From NCBI GenBank assembly GCA_947683425.1, contig CANTUQ010000031.1:10972501-11036500 (forward strand): DNA of 64,000 nucleotides, read 5' to 3'. The position numbers and the translations under genes were made by a program. Shown piece by piece: positions 44,575-56,300 of the stretch. Numbering within the stretch: the first letter of the stretch is position 1; every line of letters begins with the position of its first letter. Under the pieces are notes generated by a model that ran no database searches, was not told the origin of the DNA, and saw nothing but the letters and a program-made list of their open reading frames with translations. Source of the stretch: Excoecaria cochinchinensis (Eukaryota; Streptophyta; Magnoliopsida; Malpighiales; Euphorbiaceae).

Positions 44575-46541
44575 ATAACATTTTACATTATCATTACCAT
44601 TATAACTATCTATATTAACCTAACCCCTATAGGTTATCAAACATTCCATTAAGCCACAATACAGACATTCTAGGTGCACAAACATAGATACCATGCATCA
44701 ATAAACCAATGCCAGTCTATAACAGTGAATTACAGTCCAGTACCCAAAACCATAATAATATAAGTTCATATACATGCCAAAATACTTAACATACATAAAT
44801 TCTTCCAACTAATTCTTCAATTCCGCTCCCAAAAATTGTGAGGTATGCTCGGCTCCGCATCCTATGGAATACCTACATATAGTCAAATAAAATTACGTGC
44901 TGAGTATTAAATATGACCAGTGGTGATTGCAATTCCAGGGATTTCCACTAAACTAAATTCACATGCATAAACATAATATTTATATATAAAATAAAATATT
45001 TATCATAATAAAATTAATATTTAATTCACTTACCAATTATGCATGCAATATTATACTTAATTACCGTTAAATTACTTATTTAAGGACATTTATACATTTA
45101 GTACACATAAAAATTCATATTTACCATTTAGTCCCTAAACATGGGAAAATTACAATTTAGTCCTCAAAATTTACCAAAATTACAAAAATGCCATCAATTC
45201 ATTTCATTTACCTATTTAATCTTTATTTAGCATGCAAATTACATTTTGTTCCTCAAGCTACCATTATCATGCCAAATTACATTTTAATGCCTAAAAACTG
45301 ACTAACTTTCATGTTATACCAATTAATTACATTTTTACCCTTATGAATCTTTATTAACTTATTTATGGTCAAAATTACCATTTTACCCTTAAACCTTTTA
45401 TTTCTTTCAATTAAGTCCATTTTCACACAAATATAATTTTAATCACAAATTAACCATAATAAGCTTATTTTTACCATTTTGCCTCCTGTATAAAACTGGC
45501 AAAAATGTATGAACTGGATAATCGAGACATGAACCCCAAAGACTCATAACATTTTAAAGGGACCCCGTAGGACCACCCCTACATTCCAATTCATTTCATT
45601 TGACATTTAAACAATAGAATACATTTGAGTAGGATCGTCATTATTAGCCTACAATAAGTGAGATGTCATGCTTACACCTGCGGTTTAATGTCCCTAAGGC
45701 TAGCTACTATATCCTAAGCTAGACTTCACTATCAAATTATTATAAAGGGCATCCATTATTCCATCTTCACATTTTTAAGTTACCATACATACATTTCATG
45801 GGATTCCATCATACAATTCCATTCTTTTTCATCCAAAACAAGCTTTATACACTTAATTCTCATCCATATACATGTATACCATTCGGCCAACATGTCAATA
45901 TTTCACCAAAAATTATTTTCATCTCATTTATCATTCATTTTGGTAAATTATATGTCAATTAATAAAATTATGCTAATAGTTTGCATCAAAACATATCAAA
46001 ATCGCATTTTACTAACATAACCTATTCGGCCTATGTGTTCATCACCTATAATGTAAATTTTTTTTCTTCTCTAATCCATTCCATTAGCTAGATCACATGC
46101 CAAATATCATATATACATCATAAATATGCCATAAACATCAATATACATCATTAAAAATCCATAGTATACTATTCGGCCTACATAGTACATCTTCACCCAA
46201 GTTTTGTTTTCTCATTTTAACCATTCATTTCATCATTAATAACCTCCCTAAGTATGATTATAAGGTTAGATTCAATTACACATGCATTTTTCACATACTT
46301 AGTTCATAAACATAACCTAAAACCAAACTTAAACCATGAAAATGGATGGAATTTGCAATCACAAACCTTAGATCCTTGCTTAACACCTCTTAATACTCCT
46401 TTTCCTTGCCTTTAGCTTTGGTGGAACCTTCCTCACCTTGAACACCTAACCATAGCCTAATATACACATCGATATTCAATCAATTTCATGCTTTCTTTTT
46501 ACAAATAAACTTCATAAACATGTTCCACACATCCTAAGGTA
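44575..46541 (-). mobile_element. Chromovirus-type LTR (minus strand), host of Tat E
   Basis: About 2 kb with LTR-like organisation. On the minus strand CCACTGGTCATATTTAATAC near 44930 corresponds to the conserved LTR hairpin region, and lines such as TTTAGTCCCTAAACATGGG (45128) are typical of plant gypsy LTRs. It lies tail to tail with the previous LTR. The sequence probably continues after the Tat E insertion at 57516. No coding region is seen. Confidence 0.5.
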
Positions 46542-46766
46542 CATATTGTAGACACCAGGTCCTAAGACTGCCCAGACCAGAGTTACCCAATGATGATAAG
46601 ATGCCTTATCACAGGCAAAAAGGTTAAAAGTGGTAATTTTCTTGTCGAATTTGCATTTTTGAGTGAAAAAATAAAAAAAATAATAAAAAATATTTTTAGA
46701 ATTAGATTAGAAAAATGGGGTTTAGAAATTATAATATTTTTTAGTTAAATTTATAATTAAAAAAAA

Positions 46767-46870
46767 TTGCGAGCGTGCGTCGCTTGCACGAGGAGCGTGC
46801 TGCGCTGCGCGCGCGATCGACACCCGTCGCTCACGCCGATGGGCGTCAGTCGCCCCTATTCCGCTGAAAA
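46767..46870. repeat. GC-rich hypervariable island in Tat E LTR
   Basis: GCGAGCGTGCGTCGCTTGC, GCGCTGCGCGCGCGATCG and CACCCGTCGCTCACGCC lie 220 bp from the LTR start within A/T-rich conserved flanks. It is shorter than in Tat A and Tat B. Confidence 0.8.
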
Positions 46871-48626
46871 ACGCCCAATTTCGCCGAAATTCATTTTTTG
46901 GCCTATTTTCATGATTTTTTTTCCCAAAATTATTTTTTTTTATCTCATTTTAGGTATTTTTATATATTTTCATATTTTAAAAGTAATAAATTAATTTTTT
47001 ATTTTAATTTAATTTAATTTTATTTATCCTTAAGATAAATGTCAAGGATTTAATTTTATCTTTTCAATTCTAATTTGAATTCAAAAAGATTTGATTTTAT
47101 CCTTAAATCTAATTTGAATTTAAAAATATTTGATTTTATTTTTTAAAATCAGGTTTGAATTCAAATGGATTTGATATATTTCTTTAAAGGATTTAAATTT
47201 TAAAAAGGGTTTTGTTTTTAAATTCAGATTTTGAAAAGGATTTTGTTTTTGATTTCAATTTTTAAAAATGATTTTGTTTTTAAATTCAAATTTTAAAAAG
47301 GATTTTGTTTTTAAATTCAAATTTTAAAAAGGATTTTATTTTCAAATTCAAAATTTGAAAAGGATTTGATTTTTAAATTTAAATTTTAAAAAGATTTGTT
47401 TTTGAATTTTGAATTTCAAAAAGATTTAAATTTTTTATCTTCATCCTCATTTACCTATAAATAGGAGGCTAAGGATCGAGGGAAGGAGGTTGGATTTCTT
47501 ACTTTTCATTCTTTCTTTTTCAACAGAATTCTCTCTACTTTCTTATGAAATTTCTTCTTCAAATAAATTTCTTAAATCAGTTTTTAATAAAATAATCCTT
47601 CTTGAAACAAAGAAAATAATTCTTTGTTCTTGAGTTGTTATTTTCTTTCATTTTTCATTTTTAAGAAGTTTTCTTTCTTGGAATAAAACTCCGACTTTTT
47701 CATTTTCAACTTTAATTTTACGGATCAAAGCAAGGAAATCAATCATATTTTCCCTTCATCGAGCACGAATTCTGAGGGTAAATATTCTAGGCCTAATCCT
47801 ACTTTTCTTTTATTTTCTTATTTTATTTATTCACAATTATTTCATCAACATATAGATATTTATATCTATTGCTTATTTATTTTATTTCTAATATTTCCTT
47901 TTATTTTCATTAGTTTATTTCATTATCCCACGCATATGTTGTATGTTTTTTTTTGTGAGCTTCTTTATTTTAACTAAATATGGGGTGCTAAGAAGGAAAG
48001 CCCGCTAGGATAATTCGGGAACACCAATTTGGTTCATTTTCTTTACCCTATCTCCTTTTAGTTTATCTTCATTTCCAATTTGTTGTAAATATTATTTTAA
48101 TCCCGCTAATATAAAAATGGTTAAATGTTTTTTATTAATTAAATTGGGATCTTTTGTAAATTGAGGACCAATGTCCTATTTTCTTAGCAAATAAAACTGA
48201 CATTTCAAAAAACTGTTTTGTAATAAATATGTATGCGAGGACCAATGTCCTCACCCTTAATGTATATCCCATTTTATGCATACTTTGTATATTTATTTAC
48301 AATGGGGGTTCTATTCCGCCCCTAGTTTTATTGTAATTTAATTTCATGCACTTTGCTTTAATTATGCTTTATTTATTTATCGCTTTCCTTGAATGATCAA
48401 CCTGTGCTTTAATTAAATTGCATTAAATTGAATGAGAAATGGGATGAAACGCTAAATTCGAAACTCAATTATAAACTTAACCAAGGTATGAATAAATGGG
48501 AAGTCTCGAACCTTCTTTGGTCTTTGGGCTCAACGAGCGAGAGGGCCACCTCAATGTTCTATTGGGTTGGGGCCTCCAAGACACCTCTTGTGTCCCAAAA
48601 AAGGCCGAACTTGCATAGTCCTAGGG

Positions 48627-48631
48627 TCCAC
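48627..48631. repeat. Target duplication TCCAC (left)
   Basis: TCCAC precedes TGTAACACCCCC and recurs at 57241-57245 right after the second LTR. The Tat E sequence joins across it as GGTCCACGAGGCGAGAGG. Confidence 0.95.
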
Positions 48632-49122
48632 TGTAACACCCCCATCGCCGTCCCCGTTGGAAGGATGCCGACAGACGCGCCACACGACGCTCACATATAC
48701 AGATATACACATGCACAATGCGGAAGCATACATTCATACATAACATATATAAGAAAATACGGGTTAATTAAAAACTTACCTTGACTTATCTTGCGGTACA
48801 GACTGAACATGCAATAACTCATGCACATGCAGGCACTAAGCAAAAGCATACACAGAAGCATACTTATAACCAATCAACGAAAGCATAATCGAAATAATAA
48901 ACAAGGGAATAACTAAACATAAAAACATACTAACTATTACATTCCCAAAATAAAACTCAAGATCAAAACATAATAATTACATATACAATACTACAGAATT
49001 ACAAAAACTGAAATACAGAAGCTGAACCAAATACAGGACTTCTAACTCCTACGTGGCCGACCTTGCAGAAGCGTGACTCGAACAAAACCAAACCTGCCAC
49101 CTGATCGAAAAGGAAATCCGTG

Positions 49123-49140
49123 CTAAGCGATAACGCTTAG
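49123..49140. other. Conserved LTR hairpin CTAAGCGATAACGCTTAG
   Basis: A 7-bp stem with a 4-nt loop. The same hairpin stands at 53811-53828, as CTAAGCGATAATGCTTAG at 59006-59023, as CTAAGCGATAACACTTAG at 61007-61024, and inverted as CTAAGCGATTATCACTTAG at 17833-17851. Confidence 0.85.
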
Positions 49141-50316
49141 TGGGGAGAACACACAAGAATATGGACGGCCATTCACAATGGTCGCCAAGGCAAAAACACA
49201 TTCAAATGGCAAATGCGGATATTCATAACATATAAACAATTAGGCTTGCATAATAAAGGCATTCATTTCAATACTCACCATCAAACTATAAACTCATGTC
49301 CAGGATAGACCATTACAGACATAATACAATACACGTTACAAGCATCATCATGCTGAACTACATATTATATCACATGCATAAACCTACATGGGTATCAAAT
49401 AATAACATCTTACCGTGCGGAGCCACAAGAGCTTTACACAAGCAAATTGACATAACCAAGTACCTATGCAGGAACTAACAACCCAATCATCATGTTGAGA
49501 GTGCTAGCTATTGAACATACTTAAACATGCCAAACACATACACTAGTCAAATATCCAAAGGATAACATTTAGAGCATCACAATATCGCTGCGCAACTCTA
49601 ATATATATTAAGCGTCATGCAACAACACTCTGATAGCGGAGACTGAAGGCATAACCACTTAGTATTACATTCATATCATCATCATGCGGAAAGTACAGTT
49701 AAACATCACATACTTACCATCACAAAAGCTTCGGTTCACATGCTAATATATATAACAAAACTATGCTGAAGCCATATACTTAAATACATCAATTCGAATC
49801 ATTTCAAAGCATTCAGAAACTTATAACAAATCACATGACAATTACGGATAATCATGTTAGATATTAAATCATGCTTACTTAAAACAGGCATACATTCTGA
49901 AGCTCATAGTCACAGTCATATATATAAAAACTGATTCCTGAAGTCATTATCATGCTCATACGGATATCACATTCTGATGGTTATTTCAAAATAACCAGGA
50001 TAATACGCAAAGGCTAAAACATAATCCATATAACATGCTCATATAATAAAGCAATACAATCAGTATTTCATAATCATATTCATTCAGAAATAATCCGATA
50101 TACATTATATCAATATACTCATTCAGATAATCCATTTATAGCCAAATCAGATCAGAGCAGTTCAAATAAACATTCAAAGAACACCTGCTGACTCTAGGTA
50201 GTGGATAACGAGTATAAAGACAGTACTTTCCGGGTACGAGCCGATTACAGACAGTACGTTACGGGTACGAACCGATTAAACCATTATACTTTAACTTTCA
50301 CAGATATTTTCAAAAG

Positions 50317-50384
50317 GGATCTTAAACAAGATCCAATACAGAAAAGGGTTCGCGAGGAACCAAACGGGGACCTGATCAGGGTCC
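50317..50384. other. Hairpin train in giant LTR
   Basis: Three neighbouring inverted repeats: GGATCTTAAACAAGATCC (50317-50334), GGTTCGCGAGGAACC (50347-50361) and GGACCTGATCAGGGTCC (50368-50384). The same train is in the other LTR at about 55006-55073. Confidence 0.8.
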
Positions 50385-51032
50385 AAATCATTCAAAGGGC
50401 GCTGCAGCTACAGAAGACTCTATTAGGCATGCCTAACTATCCACTTACTTGACTCTAGCAGGTTATGTATAAAATAATTCACGTTTCGAATCGCACAACG
50501 CATACATATATATATATATATTCATCATGCATAAATCAGAGTACGATAGACATATAGATATGCTCATAAAGTCGGTCATAAATCATACAATTCCCATTGC
50601 AAATCATATTACAGTCCATACACTTTAACATTAAACAATATTCTAAAGCATGCCAAGAACACATGTGGAATCATATTATGCCAATGATCAATAACGTATA
50701 ATCTGAATCATGGAATGATACAATACTCTTAAACATGGCATGTTATTCTAGGTAAGAATCCGATCAAGGACAGGCATAACATAATGCTGAACACAACTAA
50801 AATAGGCTAACCAATCAGATAAGATAGCACACAGTAGAGAAAAGAGTCATAAAAGCATTTGAAAGTCATTTTATAATAAACTAGTCACGGGGGAACAAAT
50901 CAAAACAGAAAGGCCATACAGGAGCATATAACAGTATGACATAATTTATACAGCAGTGAAGATCCATACAGAAGAAATAGGAAATTCATTTTGGTTAAAA
51001 CTGGGCGAAATCGGAAAAAGGAGCTGAAGAGG

Positions 51033-51436
51033 GGTCGGTCACGAGTCGTGTCACGACTCGTGACTGACCTCAAAGGGGTCACGAGACGTGACCTAGTGTC
51101 ACGTCTCGTGACCTGCTAGAGAGTCACGGGACGTGACTCTATGTCACGCCTGGCCTCACAAGAGTCACGCCGTGACTCTAAGTCACGAGACGTGACTTCC
51201 CTCTCTCAGAGAGAGGAGTCACGCCTTGCCTTTACCAGAGTCACGTCGTGACTCTAAGTCACGAGACGTGACTTTCCTCTCACATAGAGAGACAGTCACG
51301 CTTCGCGACCAAGGGTCACGCCTCACGACTCCGTCCGGCCCGCCGAGAAGTCATGCGTTGTGACTGGGAGACAGAGTCACGTGGCGTGACTGGAAGTCAC
51401 GTCTCGTGACTTGTCTCTCACAGGGAAGTCACGACA
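51033..51436. repeat. Palindromic-word cassette, GTCACG...CGTGAC type
   Basis: By eye about 16 GTCACG and 10 CGTGAC hexamers lie in 400 bp, mostly paired as GTCACGAGACGTGAC or GTCACGTCTCGTGAC. The first 37 bp (51033-51069) form a nearly complete palindrome. CT-rich spacers separate groups. CACGTG and GACGTGAC cores, typical plant bZIP/bHLH sites, are frequent. Whether any protein binds is not shown by the sequence. Confidence 0.92.
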
Positions 51437-52530
51437 CACTGGAAACGGGAATTCCACAGAATTGCGATTTCCTGTTCCCAGCAACCCAGAATTCAAAGAA
51501 CCCGATAAAAATCATTTTCAATCTGATTAAAAACACATCCAAACTCATCTTACCTTACAGTCGATCTTCCAAACATCATAAACAAGATAATTGCAATTAA
51601 TTCCACAATCAACAATCAAAATCATGCATAAACCCATTCAAGAATATAAACCCTAAAAGTTACAGTAGGTTCAAAACACAAACTCAGAACTTCCAAATCA
51701 ATACTTGTCATGCATTACTAACACATCTACTCACTTAATCATGCATGTACACATTCTAAAACACACCAAATTCCAGAAATTAGACCATGCAAACACACTA
51801 CAAGTCTAGTGAGAAATAGGGCAGAGACAATCAACTGAGATTGAAGAACAGAGAAGTTCAAAAACGTTGCATGCAGTCAAACACTCCCAAACCTGGAATC
51901 GAAGATCCAAAATCACACTTTAAGCTTCAAGATCAGTCCTCTATCCTTTCCTTGCCTTTACTTTGCTTCTTCATGCAATCCAAAGCTTGCACAACAAAAC
52001 CCATAATTCCTTAGTTCAAACCCTAATGAAGATAAAACCAGTAGATGAAGATGAAGAAGAACAGGAGCACGTAGAAAATCTTAAACCAACTTACCTCTTC
52101 AAGCAAAGCACACTTCAAGCCAAATACAACCCAAGCCAATGAGAAAGAAAGGAAAAAGCAGAGAAAGGAGAAGAGAAGAAGAAGAAGGAGCGTGAGATGA
52201 GGGACACGGGAAAGCCAAACCAAAAATCTGTGTTCCCTCTTCTCTCTTCTTCTTTTTCTTCTTTTTCTTCTTTCAATGCTCACCTAACAGTCCACATGGC
52301 AGATCCTAATAGGACCACACAATCCACTCAACTTTTCCAAACCAAAAATGCTCTTAAGTCCTTAAACAAATAACACTTCACTCACATACACATTTCTTTC
52401 TTACAAACTTAATTATCTTTTCAATTAGGTCCATAACACTCCAAATTTCTCAAACACAAAATCACCGAAATACCCTTCCGATCCCGACTTAGCATGCACA
52501 ATCCGACCAGGGCTATTTTGGGGTGTGACA

Positions 52531-52543
52531 ACTCTTCCCTCCT
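52531..52543 (-). other. Polypurine tract next to giant 3' LTR
   Basis: The minus strand reads AGGAGGGAAGAGT directly before the LTR start TGTCACACC. Upstream is TTCGAGGACGAAATTCTTTT, the usual sequence before the 3' LTR in plant chromoviruses. Confidence 0.85.
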
Positions 52544-52738
52544 AAAAGAATTTCGTCCTCGAAATTCACAGCGAAACACTTACATCCAAATATCCCAAAC
52601 AAACAAAACTTACTTAGACAAAAGCTTGCAAAGTAACTTACCAGAAGAACCTGCGGTCTCCTTCGAATCCTTGCTAGATGCTACAAACTCTGAAGACACT
52701 CGAGAAGATCTGAGCAAATCCTCCACATCCTTTCTAGC

Positions 52739-53239
52739 TTATTCAGCTAGACTTTCACTCATCTTCTTAGGACAATCGATTATCTGATGTTCCCTACTGC
52801 CACATCTGAAACAAGTACCTGAAAGCTTCCGACATGAGCCCCGATGTCGCTTCTGGCAGTGCTGACATACTGACGGTACCCACTTCTTACACTTGTTCCC
52901 ATGTTGCTTCCGAAATTGTTGACACATCGAAGGTTCTCGAACCCTCTCTCCTGCTGGCACTTCACTAACCGATCCTTTTCTTTTCTGAGGAACATGCTAA
53001 ACAAAATCTTGAGAAGCACGAGGAGCAGTCAATCTATCCAAAATCCGAATCAATCCTTGTACTAATGCCCTATCATCAGAGACACGACCAGAATCTTCAA
53101 CTGGAAGATGCTCGGAAACATTCTGATCAGCACTAACTCGATTCACACTTTCTGTTGTCTCGCCCACATTCTCACTAGCATCAGACTCCATCAAGACATG
53201 ACACAAAACAGGACGCATCTGCATTAGGCCACGACACAA
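52739..53239 (-). pseudogene. Shortened gag of the mini-gypsy element
   Basis: One minus-strand frame runs from 53239 to 52739 with a single stop (near 52997). It contains LIRILDRLTAPRAS, as in the gag at 33606, then after the stop two zinc knuckles: CQHCQKRHRGSC and the standard CFRCGSREHQIIDC. The central gag domain between APRAS and the knuckle region is deleted, and no protease, reverse transcriptase or integrase exists. The product, if read through, would be about 165 residues with RNA-binding knuckles only. The element must use enzymes of a relative. Confidence 0.85.
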
Positions 53240-53300
53240 AACCGACTCTCATGCAAAGACTCAACAACTAACAAACAACACACCCAGAACCATCAAACCT

Positions 53301-53317
53301 GGGCTTTGATACCACTA
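53301..53317 (-). other. Primer binding site of the mini-gypsy element
   Basis: The minus strand reads TAGTGGTATCAAAGCCC just after the LTR terminus, close to the initiator-Met tRNA site TGGTATCAGAGC used by many plant gypsy elements. Confidence 0.8.
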
Positions 53318-53319
53318 AC

Positions 53320-56300
53320 TGTAACACCCCCATCGCCGTCCCCGTTGGAAGGACGCCGACAGACGCGCCACACGATGCTCACATATACAGATATACACAT
53401 GCACAATGCGGAAGCATACATTCATACATAACATATATACGAAAATACGGGTTAATTAAAAGCTTACCTTGACTTATCTTGCGGTACAGACTGAACATGC
53501 AATAACTCATGCAAATGTAGGCACTAAGCAAAAGCATACACAGAAGCATACTTATAACCAATCAACGAAAGCATAATCGAAATAATAAACAAGGGAATAA
53601 CTAAACATAAAAACATACTCACTATTACATTCCCAAAATAAAACTCAAGATCAAAACATAATAATTACATATACAATACTACAGAATTACAAAAACTGAA
53701 ATACAGAAGCTGAACCAAATACAGGACTTCTAACTCCTACGTGGCCGACCTTGCAGAATCGTGACTCGAACAGAACCAAACCTGCCACCTGCACGGAAAG
53801 GAAATCCGTGCTAAGCGATAACGCTTAGTGGGGAGAACACACAAGAATATGGACGGCCATTCACAATGGTCGCCAAGGCAAAAACACATTCAAATGGCAA
53901 ATGCGGATATTCATAACATATAAACAATTAGGCTTGCATAATAAAGGCATTCATTTCAATACTCACCATCAAACTATAAACTCATGTCCAGGATAGACCA
54001 TTACAGACATAATACAATACACGTTACAAGCATCATCATGCTGAACTACATATTATATCACATGCATAAACCTACATGGGTATCAAATAATAATATCTTA
54101 CCGTGCGGAGCCGCAAGAGCTTTACACAAGCAAATTGACATAACTAAGTACCTATGCAGGAACTAACAACCCAATCATCATGTTGAGAGTGCTAGCTATT
54201 GAACATACTTAAACATGCCAAACACATACACTAGTCAAATATCCAAAGGATAACATTTAGAGCATCACAATATTGCTGCGCAACTCTAATATATATTAAG
54301 CGTCATGCAACAACACTCTGATAGCGGAGACTGAAGGCATAACCACTTAGTATTACATTCATATCATCATCATGCGGAAAGTACAGTTAAACATCACATA
54401 CTTACCATCACAAAAGCTTCGGTTCACATGCTAATATATATAACAAAACTCTGCTGAAGCCATATACTTAAATACATCAATTCGAATCATTTCAAAGCAT
54501 TCAGAAACTTATAACAAATCACATGACAATTACGGATAATCATGTTAGATATTAAATCATGCTTACTTAAAACAGACATACATTCTGAAGCTCATAGTCA
54601 CAGTCATATATATAAAAATTGATTCCTGAAGTCATTATCATGCTCATACGGATATCACATTCTGATGGTTATTTCAAAATAACCAGGATAATACGCAAAG
54701 GCTAAAACATAATCCATATAACATGCTCATATAATAAAGCAATACAATCAGTATTTCATAATCATATTCATTCAGAAATAATCCGATATACATTATATCA
54801 ATATACTCATTCAGATAATCCATTTATAGCCAAATCAGATCAGAGCAGTTCAAATAAACATTCAAAGAACACCTGCTGACTCTAGGTAGTGGATAACGAG
54901 TATACAGACAGTACTTTCCGGGTACGAGCCGATTACAGACAGTACGTTACGGGTACGAACCGATTAAACCATTATACTTTAACTTTCACAGATATTTTCA
55001 AAAGGGATCTTAAACAAGATCCAATACAGAAAAGGGTTCGCGAGGAACCAAACGGGGACCTGATCAGGGTCCAAATCATTCAAAGGGCGCTGTAGCTACA
55101 GAAGACTCTATTAGGCATGCCTAACTATCCACTTACTTGACTCTAGCAGGTTATGTATAAAATAATTCACGTTTCGAATCGCACAACGCATACATATATA
55201 TATATATATATATTCATCATGCATAAATCAGAGTACGATAGACATATAGATATGCTCATAAAGTTGGTCATAAATCATACAATTCCCATTGCAAATCATA
55301 TTACAGTCCATACACTTTAACATTAAACAATATTCTAAAGCATGCCAAGAACACATGTGGAATCATATTATGCCAATGATCAATAACGTATAATCTGAAT
55401 CATGGAATGATACAATACTCTTAAACATGGCATGTTATTCTAGGTAAGAATCCGATCAAGGACAGGCATAACATAATGCTGAACACAACTAAAATAGGCT
55501 AACCAATCAGATAAGATAGCACATAGTAGAGAAAAGAGCCATAAAAGCATTTGAAAGTCATTTTATAATAAACTAGTCACGGGGGAACAAATCAAACAGA
55601 AAAGCCATACAGGAGCATATAACAGTATGACATAATTTATACAGCAGTGAAGACCCATACAGAAGAAATAGGAAATTCATTTTGGTTAAAACTGGGCGAA
55701 ATCGGAAAAAGGAGCTGAAGAGGGGTCGATCACGAGTCGTGTCACGACTCGTGACTGACCTCAAAGGGGTCACGAGACGTGACCTAGTGTCACGTCTCGT
55801 GACCTGCTAGAGAGTCACGGGACGTGACTCTATGTCACGCCTGGCCTCACAAGAGTCACGCCGTGACTCTAAGTCACGAGACGTGACTTCCCTCTCTCAG
55901 AGAGAGGAGTCACGCTTCGCGACTGGAGTCACGCCTTGCCTTTACCAGAGTCACGTCGTGACTCTAAGTCACGAGACGTGACTTTCCTCTCACATAGAGA
56001 GACAGTCACGCTTCGCGACCAAGGGTCACGCCTCACGACTTCGTCCGGCCCGCCGAGAAGTCACGCGTTGTGACTGGGAGACAGAGTCACGTGGCGTGAC
56101 TGGAAGTCACATCTCGTGACTTGTCTCTCACAGGGAAGTCACGACACACTGGAAACGGGAATTCCACAGAATTGCGATTTCCTGTTCCCAGCAACCCAGA
56201 ATTCAAAGAACCCGATAAAAATCATTTTCAATCTGATTAAAAACACATCCAAACTCATCTTACCTTACAGTCGATCTTCCAAACATCATAAACAAGATAA

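Larger units (their letters stand above)
46547..48631 (+). mobile_element. Tat E solo LTR, left part
   Basis: It starts TGTAGACACCAGGTCCTAAG and carries TATAAATA at 47456-47463, the GAGGGTAAATATTCTAGGCC block at 47774 and AATGGGGGTTCTATTCCGCC near 48301. It continues at 57246-57510 after a nested gypsy element. The flanking pentamers are CATAT (46542-46546) and CTTAT (57511-57515), one mismatch, and no internal Tat region is present. It is therefore most likely a solo LTR of about 2.35 kb. Repeats of about 40 bp (AAATTTTAAAAAGGATTTTG) fill 47080-47400. Confidence 0.85.
48632..52530 (-). mobile_element. Giant LTR (3899 bp), 3' LTR of the mini-gypsy element
   Basis: On the plus strand it runs from TGTAACACCCCCATCGCC to TTTTGGGGTGTGACA. 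On the element's own strand (minus) it starts TGTCACACCCCAAAATAGCC. It matches 53320-57240 with about 30 substitutions counted by eye. Internal features are the hairpin CTAAGCGATAACGCTTAG (49123-49140), a hairpin train (50317-50384), a palindromic cassette (51033-51436) and a GA-rich leader-like zone (52130-52280). Frames at 50201, 51406, 52023 and elsewhere recur identically in the other LTR and have no known motif. Confidence 0.95.

Noticed and set aside
48428..48784. 118-codon frame
   Set aside because: Crosses the junction of the Tat E LTR and the nested giant LTR at 48631, so it cannot be an inherited gene.
52023..52283. 86-codon frame recurring at 56733-56993
   Set aside because: The recurrence is due to the two LTRs of one insertion; composition follows the GA-rich leader zone.
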